Shown here: positions 14,792 through 23,356 of the stretch, one piece after another
How positions within the stretch are numbered: the first letter of the stretch is position 1
How the letters are laid out: each line of letters opens with the position of its first letter
From: Clostridiaceae bacterium
GTDB lineage: Bacteria > Bacillota > Clostridia > Oscillospirales > Acutalibacteraceae
Reading direction: 5' to 3'
Length of the DNA: 36,001 nucleotides
NCBI GenBank assembly: GCA_016292785.1
Contig: JAEDFL010000015.1
Span: 1-36,001, forward strand
Notes under the pieces: generated by a model
The model's database searches: none
The model's input: only the letters and a program-made list of their open reading frames with translations
Told to the model about the DNA's origin: nothing
Made by a program: the position numbers and the translations under genes

Positions 14792-17700
14792 ATGTTTAAA
14801 AAAGTAATGAGCGTTTTTCTCACATTGATGCTTGTAATTTCTTCGGTGTTGGTTTCGGGCATAGGAGTTTATGCCGCAGATCCCTCTGAGAGACTTACAG
14901 TAAACGCAACTTCAAACTACTTCCCCCAAAACTCGGTAACTGTTGCCGAGGGTGAAGAATATGTAACAGTAACCTACTTCATTAACAGCAGTAAGAATGT
15001 GCTTGATTTGCAGTGGACATTATCATATGACCCTGCCTGTCTTGAATTTCAAAATTCAGTTAATATGAATGCGGCGGGTGACGATCTTAACCTTATGCCT
15101 TTGGTAGACGATCTCGTCTGGAACAATTCGAATAAAGGCCGTATTGCAGGAAATGCGAGTAAATTAAAACTATACAGCTTTGCCGACAAGGGCTTTGTTC
15201 CGTTTGTCACAGCCACATTTAATGTTGTCGGCTCAGGTGAAACAACCGTTAACCTTAATGTTGAATGTCTTACACTTTCTTTGGTCGGTAGTGATTTTAT
15301 GACCGATCCGAGTCAGGAAGAAGTGATAGTTAATAACGGGGTAATAAACACAACCGCTACTGTTCCAAAGCGCATAACTGCGGTTTATAACGGATTTTAT
15401 AATCCCAACTCTTATCTTAATGTCAAGGATTTAAAGGTAACAGGCACAGGTCTTACATACGGTGTGGATTACACATATGACGATGATGTGCTGACCGTCC
15501 TTTCTTCTAAAGAAATAACAATAGAGAATACCGATAAGGACACCCCGACCGACAATACAATTACCGTCCAAAAGGATGTGTCGGCTAACATCATTCTTGC
15601 AGGCGTAAATATTGATGTTGCGGACACTGGTGTAGTCGGAAAGTCCAGCGGTTCTGCGGCGTTTTGTATTCCGACAAACAGTCAGGGAAATGTTACCGTA
15701 ACGCTTAAAGACGGCACCGAAAATACGCTGAAAAGCGGTGTTTCCCGTGCAGGACTTGAAAAAAGCGGTACAGGCGACACCATAGGCACGCTGACCGTCA
15801 AGGGCAACGGAAAGCTTAACACCTACGGCGGCAACGACGGCGCAGGAATCGGCGCGGCTTATGACAGCTCAAAGAGCTGTGCAAACATCATAATAGAGAG
15901 CGGTACAATATTTGCAAACGGCAGTGCCGCAGGAATAGGCGGAGCAAAGAACGGCTCGGGTAATAAAATCACAATCAAAGCCGGTAATATTACAGCCAAA
16001 AGCAGCTGGGGCGGTGCAGGAATCGGCGGCGGCTACAAGGGTGCCGGCAAGGATATCACCATATCCGGCGGCGAGGTTATCGCAAACGGCGGTAAGAACG
16101 GCGCAGGCATCGGCGGCGGCAGCAACGGAACCGGCAGTAACATCACCATATCAGGCGGCAAAGTCACCGCAACCGGCGGAGAAGGCGGCGCAGGAATAGG
16201 CGGCGGCAGCGGCGGAACCGGCAGCAATATCACTATATCCGACGGCGAGGTTATCGCAACCAGCATATACACCGGCGCAGGCATCGGCGGCGGCTACCAA
16301 AAAGCCGGCAGCAATATCACTATATCAGGCGGCGAAGTCACCGCAGTCTCCAACAGTTACGGCGCAGGTATAGGCGGAGGTAACAACGGAACCGGCAGCA
16401 ATATCACTATATCAGGCGGCAAAGTCACCGCATCCTCCGACAGCTACGGCGCAGGAATCGGCGGCGGCTACGAAGGAGACGGCAGTTATATCACCATATC
16501 AGGCGGCGAGGTTAAAGCAAACGGCGGATACGCCGGCGCAGGAATCGGCGGCTGCTATAATGGTTCCGGCAGTTATATCACAATATCGGGCGGCAAAGTC
16601 ACCGCAATCGGTGCTTCTTTCGGCGCAGGTATCGGCGGAGGTTGCTATGGAGCCGGCAGTAACATAACTATATCGGACAGCGAAATCTCCGTAACAGGCG
16701 GTGAGAGAGTTGCAGGCATCGGCGGCGGACTTTTCAGCGACGGCAGTGATATAAAAATAGAAAACAGCATTGTAAGCATTATCGCAGGATACAGAGGAAC
16801 AGGTATCGGCGGCGGCAGCAATTATGACCTAAATAACCCCAACAACGAACCCGGAGAAGGTAAAAACATCATAATTGACGGCGGCTCCGTAAAAATTACT
16901 TTTAAAAATCCGGACGCCCAAAACGGACCTGCCATCGGAGGCGGATTTAACCTTTACGGTTCTTCGGTAGCGGTAACCCCCAAAAACAACCAAGGTGAAG
17001 ATGTTTACCTAAAGACTGTTTCCAACAAAAACGGAGATACGGTCTATATTGACGGTGTGGAATACAATCCGTCAAATCATTCGGCGGTTGACAGCGACGA
17101 CACAAACCTGTACGCTTATATTACAGGCACACATCATACTATCAAGGTCGGCGACACAGAAAACTGCTATCACTATGACGGCGCATTTGTTGATTGCTCG
17201 ACAGTGTATAGCTATGAATGGAACGAGACAAATCACTGGCTCTCCTGCTCAGATGAAAGCTGTGATGTCAAGCACAATATTGAATCACATTCATTCAGCA
17301 ATAAACAGGACAATGAATACCGATGGGAAGAGTGCTTCTGCGGATACAAGAGGAATGTTGTCAGCCGAAATTACAGCGTCACTTACGATTTGAACGACGG
17401 TTCGGCTCCCGACACCCGCACAGATGTTAAATGGAACGACAAGGTGCTTGACAGCGTTACCGTTCCCACAAGAGACGGTTATGAATTTATCGGCTGGAAA
17501 TACGGTGACGAGAACGTAACTGCCGACACAAAATTCTCAGACCTTGCGGTGAATGAAACAAGCCTCACTCTTGTTGCGCAGTGGAAGGATGTTACAATCC
17601 CTGTTATCACAGGTCTTGAAAACGGCAAGACTTATTGCTCTGCACAGACATTTACCGTTATCGAAGAAAATATTGCAAGTGTAACCGTGAACGGCAATCC

Positions 17701-18193
17701 CGTTGACCTCGACGAGAATAACCTTTACACCCTCTCCCCTGCCGACGGCAAGCAAGTAATCGTTGTCACCGACAAAGACGGAAATGTTTCCGAAGAAATG
17801 ATTGTAACAATAAACGACGGTCACAGAGGCGGAAAGGCTACCTGCATAAGCAAGGCAAAATGCGATTACTGCGGTACGGAATACGGCGAGCTTGACAGCC
17901 ACAATCACAGTCTCACGCTCGTTCCCGCAAAGGAAGCGACCTCTACCGAAACAGGCAACACAGCTTATTACGTCTGCGACGACTGCCAACATTGGTTTGA
18001 GGACGCAAACGGCGAAACGGAGATCACCGACAAGGAAAGCGTAATTATCCCCATCGTTGAAGAGCCGGAACAGTCCGAAGATCTGTTCAGCTGCTTTATT
18101 GAATGGATCAGGGCCTTAGTCAAGCTCTGCGTCAGGATGTTCAAGGATCTTGCTGCGATTATAATAATGTTTATCTCAGCTCTTATTTCATAA
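14792..18193 (+). CDS. Cohesin-like, beta-helix carbohydrate-binding surface protein
   Basis: 1133 residues with a signal peptide (start supported by AAGGAGGAG). Residues about 30-190 have a cohesin-like pattern (VTVAEGEEYVTVTYFI, VLDLQWTLSYDPACLEF, TATFNVVGSGETTVNL). Residues 200-720 resemble the Cthe_2159/DUF4353 carbohydrate-binding beta-helix, with at least nine 29-residue repeats (GAGIGGG...NITISGG). Residues 765-860 contain Cys/His motifs and an InlB-like repeat (YDLNDGSAPDTRTDVKW ... LVAQWK), then an Ig-like segment and a Cys/His cassette (CDYCGTEYGEL, YYVCDDCQHWFEDANGE). The end is a hydrophobic helix finishing ISALIS. Likely a surface glycan-binding scaffold; the cohesin assignment is by eye. 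Confidence 0.82.
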   Translation: MFKKVMSVFLTLMLVISSVLVSGIGVYAADPSERLTVNATSNYFPQNSVTVAEGEEYVTVTYFINSSKNVLDLQWTLSYDPACLEFQNSVNMNAAGDDLNLMPLVDDLVWNNSNKGRIAGNASKLKLYSFADKGFVPFVTATFNVVGSGETTVNLNVECLTLSLVGSDFMTDPSQEEVIVNNGVINTTATVPKRITAVYNGFYNPNSYLNVKDLKVTGTGLTYGVDYTYDDDVLTVLSSKEITIENTDKDTPTDNTITVQKDVSANIILAGVNIDVADTGVVGKSSGSAAFCIPTNSQGNVTVTLKDGTENTLKSGVSRAGLEKSGTGDTIGTLTVKGNGKLNTYGGNDGAGIGAAYDSSKSCANIIIESGTIFANGSAAGIGGAKNGSGNKITIKAGNITAKSSWGGAGIGGGYKGAGKDITISGGEVIANGGKNGAGIGGGSNGTGSNITISGGKVTATGGEGGAGIGGGSGGTGSNITISDGEVIATSIYTGAGIGGGYQKAGSNITISGGEVTAVSNSYGAGIGGGNNGTGSNITISGGKVTASSDSYGAGIGGGYEGDGSYITISGGEVKANGGYAGAGIGGCYNGSGSYITISGGKVTAIGASFGAGIGGGCYGAGSNITISDSEISVTGGERVAGIGGGLFSDGSDIKIENSIVSIIAGYRGTGIGGGSNYDLNNPNNEPGEGKNIIIDGGSVKITFKNPDAQNGPAIGGGFNLYGSSVAVTPKNNQGEDVYLKTVSNKNGDTVYIDGVEYNPSNHSAVDSDDTNLYAYITGTHHTIKVGDTENCYHYDGAFVDCSTVYSYEWNETNHWLSCSDESCDVKHNIESHSFSNKQDNEYRWEECFCGYKRNVVSRNYSVTYDLNDGSAPDTRTDVKWNDKVLDSVTVPTRDGYEFIGWKYGDENVTADTKFSDLAVNETSLTLVAQWKDVTIPVITGLENGKTYCSAQTFTVIEENIASVTVNGNPVDLDENNLYTLSPADGKQVIVVTDKDGNVSEEMIVTINDGHRGGKATCISKAKCDYCGTEYGELDSHNHSLTLVPAKEATSTETGNTAYYVCDDCQHWFEDANGETEITDKESVIIPIVEEPEQSEDLFSCFIEWIRALVKLCVRMFKDLAAIIIMFISALIS
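15839..16882 (+). repeat. Tandem 87-bp coding repeats (29 residues each)
   Basis: GAGIGGG/ITISGG units begin at 16013, 16100, 16187, 16274, 16361, 16448, 16535, 16622, 16709 and 16796, a strict 87-bp spacing without indels; two looser units precede them (from 15839). Neighbouring units share long identical DNA, so copy number may vary between strains. They encode turns of the predicted beta-helix. Confidence 0.93.
17821..18055 (+). repeat. C-terminal Cys/His cassette, copy 2
   Basis: Almost identical in DNA to 19222-19446 (about 200 bp with few substitutions), encoding the HxGGxATCxxxAKCDYC and AYYVCDDCQHWFEDANGE segments. Confidence 0.85.
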
Positions 18194-18343
18194 CGAAGCC
18201 TAAAACACTTTGTTATGGAACGCAACCAATAACTGCCGAGGTGACAAAAATCTTCGATTTTCGTCGGAGTAATTGTAAATCCCTCAGTCACTTCGTTACA
18301 GAATAAGTCAAAATTTAAGATCATTTTTTAGGAGGAAACAGTA
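18194..18343 (+). other. Intergenic region with structured repeat-like element
   Basis: Contains an inverted repeat (GAC-AAAATC/GATTTT-GTC core, about 18242-18267) and a longer-range pairing of GAGGTGAC (18239 region) with GTCACTTC (18288 region). The segment AAATCCCTCAGTCACTTCG resembles a dispersed intergenic repeat common in gut Clostridia, as I recall it. No clear terminator or promoter is visible. Confidence 0.4.
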
Positions 18344-19594
18344 ATGAAAAAACGAATTCTCAGCATAGTGCTTGCCCTTTGTATGATGCTCACATTAGTG
18401 CCGACTGTGGCATTTGCATCCGATGCGACATATGTTGTGGCGGGAGTCCCTGAACTCTGCGAAAAAAACTGGGACGGCTCTCCCGAAGGAAACGAAGAAA
18501 ACATTATGGCATCAAACGGAGACGGTACATACATAAAGGTATATACCAATGTAGCGGTTAAGAATGACTACACATTCAAGGTTGTCGAAAATCTCAGCGA
18601 CGGTACCCAAAACTGGTACGGCGCAGATGGAGGCAATAACGTTTTCTTCGATGTTGTTTCCGTTTGTGATGTAACGATCACCTTTGATTCCGCAACAAAA
18701 GAAATCAACGTTACGGGTTCAGGCGTTGAGTTCACCACAGACCTCGTTGTTGATTCGGTAACCGTCGTTGGAAACGGCAATTATGAAAAATGGCTTAACG
18801 GCGAACCCTGGAATCCCGGTGCATATGCAAACCAAATGACGGAGGTTGAACCTAAGGTATATGAAATTACTTATACTAACCTTGAAAAAGATTTATATTG
18901 TGAATTTAAGTTCGCTATAAACAGCTCCTGGACGGATAGCTTCGGCGGCACCTTCAGTGCTTCCGGTGTTGAAACAAATGCGGTGTACAATGGCTCTACT
19001 ATGTCCTTCACCACGACCTACGAGCTTACTGATGTGAATATCAGGCTTGACCTTTCCTCCTTTGACTATGCAACAAAGGAGGGCGCAACCTTTACTGTGA
19101 CTCTCGTTGAGTCCCATGACCACGACTTTACAGGCGACTGGGATTATGACGGTACCTACCACTGGCATAATTGCAAGAATGAAACCTGCAGCGAGATTCG
19201 GGATCAGGCCAAGCACTCCGGCGGAACGGCTACCTGCACAAGCAAGGCAAAATGTGATTACTGCGATGCAGAATACGGCGAGCTTGACAGCAGCAATCAC
19301 AGCCTTACGCTCGTTCCCGCAAAGGAAGCGACCTCTACCGAAACAGGAAACACAGCTTATTACGTCTGCGACGGCTGCCAACATTGGTTTGAGGACGCAA
19401 ACGGCGAAACGGAGATAACCGACAAGGAAAGCGTAGTTATCCCCACCGTTGACGAGCCGTCCGAACCGGAACAGCCCGCAGAGGAGGACGACAGCTTCAT
19501 TACGTTGCTCAAGAATTTCATTGACTCTAGCATCAAATTCTTCAAAGCTCTTGTTGCATTCCTGATAGACTTCATTTCATCTCTTATTTCATAA
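18344..19594 (+). CDS. X25-type starch-binding surface protein
   Basis: 416 residues, signal peptide (MKKRILSIVLALCMMLTLVPTVAFA). Residues 30-130 resemble the X25 module of bacterial pullulanases (YVVAGVPELCEKNWDG, YTFKVVENLSDGTQNWYG, VTITFDSATKEINV). Residues 140-260 form a second module (VTVVGNGNYEKWLNGEPWN ... VYEITYTNLEKDLYCEFKFAIN) that also occurs twice in the pullulanase-like protein. Residues about 260-370 are the shared Cys/His cassette, then an acidic linker and a hydrophobic tail ending FISSLIS. It has no catalytic domain. Likely binds starch at the cell surface, similar in idea to the Sas20 protein of R. bromii. Last gene of the cluster, before a strong terminator. Confidence 0.85.
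   Translation: MKKRILSIVLALCMMLTLVPTVAFASDATYVVAGVPELCEKNWDGSPEGNEENIMASNGDGTYIKVYTNVAVKNDYTFKVVENLSDGTQNWYGADGGNNVFFDVVSVCDVTITFDSATKEINVTGSGVEFTTDLVVDSVTVVGNGNYEKWLNGEPWNPGAYANQMTEVEPKVYEITYTNLEKDLYCEFKFAINSSWTDSFGGTFSASGVETNAVYNGSTMSFTTTYELTDVNIRLDLSSFDYATKEGATFTVTLVESHDHDFTGDWDYDGTYHWHNCKNETCSEIRDQAKHSGGTATCTSKAKCDYCDAEYGELDSSNHSLTLVPAKEATSTETGNTAYYVCDGCQHWFEDANGETEITDKESVVIPTVDEPSEPEQPAEEDDSFITLLKNFIDSSIKFFKALVAFLIDFISSLIS
19111..19446 (+). repeat. C-terminal Cys/His cassette, copy 3
   Basis: The 5' part matches the pullulanase-like gene (13722 region) and the 3' part matches the beta-helix gene (17830 region) best, which suggests mosaic gene conversion among the three genes. Confidence 0.75.
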
Positions 19595-19639
19595 CGGCAT
19601 ATCAGGCTGTCACACTCAGCGAAAAACAATAATATATCC

Positions 19640-19682
19640 GCAGGATCTGCATAGGGCTGACCTTTGCAGGTCCTGCTTTTTG
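19640..19682 (+). terminator. Terminator of the starch-surface gene cluster
   Basis: A 12-bp stem with one G-U pair (19640-19651 with 19665-19676) and 13-nt loop, followed by TTTTTG. Confidence 0.88.
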
Positions 19683-19731
19683 TTAAACACAGGCTTTATC
19701 ATAAAAAATTGAAGTAATTTACCGCATTTTA

Positions 19732-19760
19732 TTGAAATAAGTTTTTATAAATGGTATAAT
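19732..19760 (+). promoter_or_regulatory. Promoter of alpha-mannosidase gene
   Basis: TTGAAA (19732-19737), 17-nt spacer, TATAAT (19755-19760), 53 nt before the ATG. No catabolite-repression cre box was recognised. Confidence 0.72.
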
Positions 19761-19812
19761 AAATCGGTTTCAGTCAACTCGGCTGGCAATTTCATCAAAA
19801 GGAGCTGAAAAA

Positions 19813-22800
19813 ATGGCAGAAAATGAGAAAAAAACCGTTCCCTCAGTTGAGGGTATGGAGGCTCATATTGACACATGGCGTGGACTTATCAAGAACAAGC
19901 AGAGAGGTATTTTTGCCTTTGACGAGCTTGTAGAAATCAAGCTCAAGGCACTTAAAAAGAGAATATATACCGACTTTGAAAACACCGCTCCGTGGAAGAT
20001 GCGTGAGTGCATTTACAAGGATATCGGGGACTACGAATATCTTTATGACGGCTGGAAGGATCTCGATGTCGGCGGATACTGGGGCGGCAACGGTCTCAGC
20101 GCATTCTTCAAGAACAAGATCACTATTCCCGAAAGATTTGAGGGCAAAAAGGTTACTCTTTACGTTTACTTCGGCGGCGACTCGCTCGTTTCCGTAAACG
20201 GCGTTCCCTTCCAGGGACTTGATCCTTTCCGTAACGCAGTTGTACTTACCGACTGCGCCAAAGCAGGAGATACATACGATATCGACATTGAATCCTACTT
20301 TGTATGGCATTCAAACGAAAGCACTCTCAAAAAGCTTGAGTGTTCTTTCATCGCAACGACAGACGACGAGGTAAACGAGATTTACTGGGATATCAAGGCC
20401 GTATATAATGCCCTCTTTATGCCGGGTATGGGCAACGACTACGCAACCCTTATCAGAGAATCGCTTAAAGAGGCTTTTCAGTACGTTGACTTTGACGAGC
20501 CTGTTTTTGACGTATTCAAGGCAAAGCTGAGAATGTGCAAAAAGGTTCTCTATGACAGAGTTTATAACAATCCCAACTATAAATGTATGGGTAAGCTCGA
20601 CCTTATCGGCAACTCACACCTTGATATGGTTTATATGTGGGCTTACAAGGAGTTCGTCCGCAAGGTCGGCAGAACTCACGCAACAATGCTCCGTCTTATG
20701 GAGCAGTATCCCGACTTCATCTTCTCCCAGAGCCAGGCAGGAATGTATGAGGAAATGAGAATTCATTATCCCAACATCTTTGAGCAGGTTCAAAAGAGAG
20801 TCAAGGAAGGCAGATGGGAATACATCGGCGGAATGTGGGTTGAGCCGGACTGTAATATCATTTCGGGCGAATCCTTTGTCCGTCAGTTCCTTCACGGCGT
20901 CCGCTATGCCGAGAAGTGGTTCGGCGTAACGCCCAAGACCTGCTGGCTTCCCGATGTTTTCGGCAACAGCTACTGTATGCCGCAGATTATGAAAAAAGCA
21001 GGAATGGAATACTTCGTCACTCACAAAATGGGTATCTGGAACGACACCAATCCGTGGCTTTACAACTCCTTCTGGTGGGAGGGTCCCGACGGCTCAAAGG
21101 TATTTGCGGCTGTTCCCCCGACTCATTTCATCGGCTCAATGGAGCCCGACTCACTCAAGACTAACTGGGTCAAGTATTCCGATAAGGACACCATCGGCGA
21201 ATCAATGTACTGCTACGGCTGGGGTGACGGCGGCGGCGGAGTTGACAACGAGATGCTCGAATATGTCAAGAGATACAAAAACTTCCCCGGACTTCCCGAA
21301 ACCAAGGCCTGCAAGATTGAGGAATCCCTTGAGAATATGAGGCAGAAAGCCATTGCCGCAGGCGACAAAATTGTCACATGGAAGGACGAGCTTTACCTCG
21401 AGGAGCACCGTGGTGTTCACACCACAAAGGCGGCTCTCAAAAAGGCTAACCGCTACTGCGAGAACCTTTACAGAGAAGCCGAAATGTACGCCGTTATCGC
21501 AGAGAGCTACGGCTACGAATACCCGACCGAGGAGCTTTCGCTTGCATGGAGAAAGATCCTTACAAATCAGTTCCACGATTCACTCCCCGGAACTCACATC
21601 ACCGAGGTGTTCGGCAAGCTCATGAGCATCTATGATGAGGTTATCGAAACGGGTGAAAGAATCCGTAACGAGGCTCTTGCTCTCATCGCTGAGCATATCG
21701 GATACGATAAGAATATCGGAAAGCCGTTCGCTCTTTTCAACTCCCTTGCAAACAGCGCAACAACCAAGGTTGAGCTTGACTATCAGGAGGTTGACATATT
21801 CGACGAGAACGGCAGCAAGGTTCCCGTACAGGCTTACACCAAGCCGAACGGAGAAAAGAAGCTTGTTTTCGTTGCCAAGGATATTCCTGCTGTCGGCTAC
21901 AAGGTATATTATAAGCTGCCTGCCGCAAAAGCTCCCGCTTATGAAGAAACCAACGGCAAGCAGATCGAAAACGACAGCTTCAGGCTCGTACTTGATGACA
22001 ACGCAACTCTTATTTCTATCTTTGATAAGAAAAACAACCGTGAGGTTATTTCAAAGGGCGGCAAGGGCAACGACTTCAGACTCTTTGAGGATATGCCCGG
22101 CGGATATGACGCATGGGATATCGTTGCAACCTATGTTGACCGTGAATTTGAGCTTAAAGACGGCATAGTCAAGGATATCGTCAAGGGTGACGTTTACACT
22201 ATGATCTCCATTGAGAAGGATGTTCTCAAGTCCAGGATTGAGCAGAACATTATTATCTACAACGACCTTGACAGAATTGACTTTGACACCCATATCAGCT
22301 GGCACGAGGATCAGAAGCTCCTCAAGGTATTCTTTGACGTTGATCTTCAGACGAAGAACTACACAAGAGATATCGCCTACGCCACAATGGAGTGCTGTTC
22401 TTACAGATACAATCCGTATGACAAGGCAAAGTTCGAGGTTAACGCTCACAACTGGATTGATATGTCCGACGAGGATTACGGCGTTTCACTCCTCAACGAC
22501 TGCAAGTACGGTCACGAGGTCAATGAGCACAAGATGATTCTCACCCTGCTCAAGGCTCCGATCAAGCCCGATCCGACCTCCGACAGAGGCGAGCACTACT
22601 TCACCTACTCGCTCTATCCTCATGCGGAAACCTGGAAGAAAGCAAAGACTCTTGAAAGAGGTCTTGAAATCAACCATCCGCTCGTTCCCGTAGACATCAA
22701 GTCCGAGGGTGAAATGGGCGCAGACAACTCCTTCATCGCTCTCACAAGCGACAGCATGACTCTTGAGGCTGTCAAGAAGTGCGAGGAGGAGGACGCATAC

Positions 22801-22989
22801 ATCATTCGTATGGTTGAGAAGAAAGGCAGAAGCGTTGACGCAAGCGTTAAGTTCTTCGCTCCCCTTACCTATGCCGCAGAGTGTGACCTTATTGAGAGAA
22901 ACGATGTTCCCGTTGATTTTGACGGCGACACCATCAGCTTCCACGCAACACCGTTTGAGATCAAAAACTATAAGGTAAAGATCAAATAA
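19813..22989 (+). CDS. GH38 alpha-mannosidase
   Basis: 1058 residues, no signal peptide, so cytoplasmic. Start ATG after AAAAGGAGC. GH38 catalytic barrel: GNSHLDMVYMW with zinc ligands His269 and Asp271, SQSQAGMYEEM, GRWEYIGGMWVEPDCNI, nucleophile Asp381 in WLPDVFGNSYCMPQ and zinc ligand His588 in TNQFHDSLPGTHI. The C-terminal half is the GH38C beta-sandwich region (VELDYQEVDIFDENG, NDSFRLVLDD). It removes alpha-linked mannose from oligosaccharides or glycans taken up by the cell. Mannosidase length (about 1000 residues) is normal for the class. Monocistronic by its promoter and hairpin. Confidence 0.94.
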   Translation: MAENEKKTVPSVEGMEAHIDTWRGLIKNKQRGIFAFDELVEIKLKALKKRIYTDFENTAPWKMRECIYKDIGDYEYLYDGWKDLDVGGYWGGNGLSAFFKNKITIPERFEGKKVTLYVYFGGDSLVSVNGVPFQGLDPFRNAVVLTDCAKAGDTYDIDIESYFVWHSNESTLKKLECSFIATTDDEVNEIYWDIKAVYNALFMPGMGNDYATLIRESLKEAFQYVDFDEPVFDVFKAKLRMCKKVLYDRVYNNPNYKCMGKLDLIGNSHLDMVYMWAYKEFVRKVGRTHATMLRLMEQYPDFIFSQSQAGMYEEMRIHYPNIFEQVQKRVKEGRWEYIGGMWVEPDCNIISGESFVRQFLHGVRYAEKWFGVTPKTCWLPDVFGNSYCMPQIMKKAGMEYFVTHKMGIWNDTNPWLYNSFWWEGPDGSKVFAAVPPTHFIGSMEPDSLKTNWVKYSDKDTIGESMYCYGWGDGGGGVDNEMLEYVKRYKNFPGLPETKACKIEESLENMRQKAIAAGDKIVTWKDELYLEEHRGVHTTKAALKKANRYCENLYREAEMYAVIAESYGYEYPTEELSLAWRKILTNQFHDSLPGTHITEVFGKLMSIYDEVIETGERIRNEALALIAEHIGYDKNIGKPFALFNSLANSATTKVELDYQEVDIFDENGSKVPVQAYTKPNGEKKLVFVAKDIPAVGYKVYYKLPAAKAPAYEETNGKQIENDSFRLVLDDNATLISIFDKKNNREVISKGGKGNDFRLFEDMPGGYDAWDIVATYVDREFELKDGIVKDIVKGDVYTMISIEKDVLKSRIEQNIIIYNDLDRIDFDTHISWHEDQKLLKVFFDVDLQTKNYTRDIAYATMECCSYRYNPYDKAKFEVNAHNWIDMSDEDYGVSLLNDCKYGHEVNEHKMILTLLKAPIKPDPTSDRGEHYFTYSLYPHAETWKKAKTLERGLEINHPLVPVDIKSEGEMGADNSFIALTSDSMTLEAVKKCEEEDAYIIRMVEKKGRSVDASVKFFAPLTYAAECDLIERNDVPVDFDGDTISFHATPFEIKNYKVKIK

Positions 22990-23003
22990 ACCGATACCGA
23001 AAT

Positions 23004-23040
23004 GGCTGTTGCATTTTAACAATGCAGCAGCCTGTGCTTT
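23004..23040 (+). terminator. Hairpin after alpha-mannosidase
   Basis: A 12-bp stem with one G-U pair (23004-23015 with 23021-23032) and a 5-nt loop, followed by TGTGCTTTT. The T run is delayed, so termination may be incomplete and the next genes may receive read-through. Confidence 0.6.
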
Positions 23041-23046
23041 TATAAA

Positions 23047-23340
23047 ATGAGTTTTAAAAAGGATTTAGCATCACAAATTCAGGGATATATTCTTTTTCCC
23101 GAAAACGTGATTGACGAGGCGATAAAGCAAAACTGCAAAAGCGTTGACCTTCTTACCGAAAAGCAGATGGCTGACATCTGCGCCGTCAGACGAAATAATC
23201 TTGCGGCGGCAAAAAGGTTTATGTATTCCCTTGAGGATCTCGACCTGATAATAACTGCCGTTGACCGCAACCCTCAATCGAGCTTTGCCAAGCTGAGGGA
23301 CGCGGTAAGGCAAATTGAATTTATACTGAACGATAAGTAA
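23047..23340 (+). CDS. Small protein of unknown function
   Basis: 97 residues, soluble, with helical content and a segment LTEKQMADICAVRRNNLAAAKRFMYSL that looks like a possible DNA- or protein-binding helix pair. I do not recognise a family. No ribosome site precedes the ATG; the sequence TATAAA directly abuts it, which could be a -10 box for a leaderless message, or the start may be wrong. The stop lies 16 nt before the acyltransferase gene, which does have a GAGGAG site, so they may share a transcript. Confidence 0.5.
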   Translation: MSFKKDLASQIQGYILFPENVIDEAIKQNCKSVDLLTEKQMADICAVRRNNLAAAKRFMYSLEDLDLIITAVDRNPQSSFAKLRDAVRQIEFILNDK

Positions 23341-23356
23341 TGACGAGGAGTTTATA

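Noticed and set aside
16013..16882. CRISPR-like array
   Set aside because: The 87-bp units are continuous coding repeats without unique spacers and translate to a beta-helix motif.
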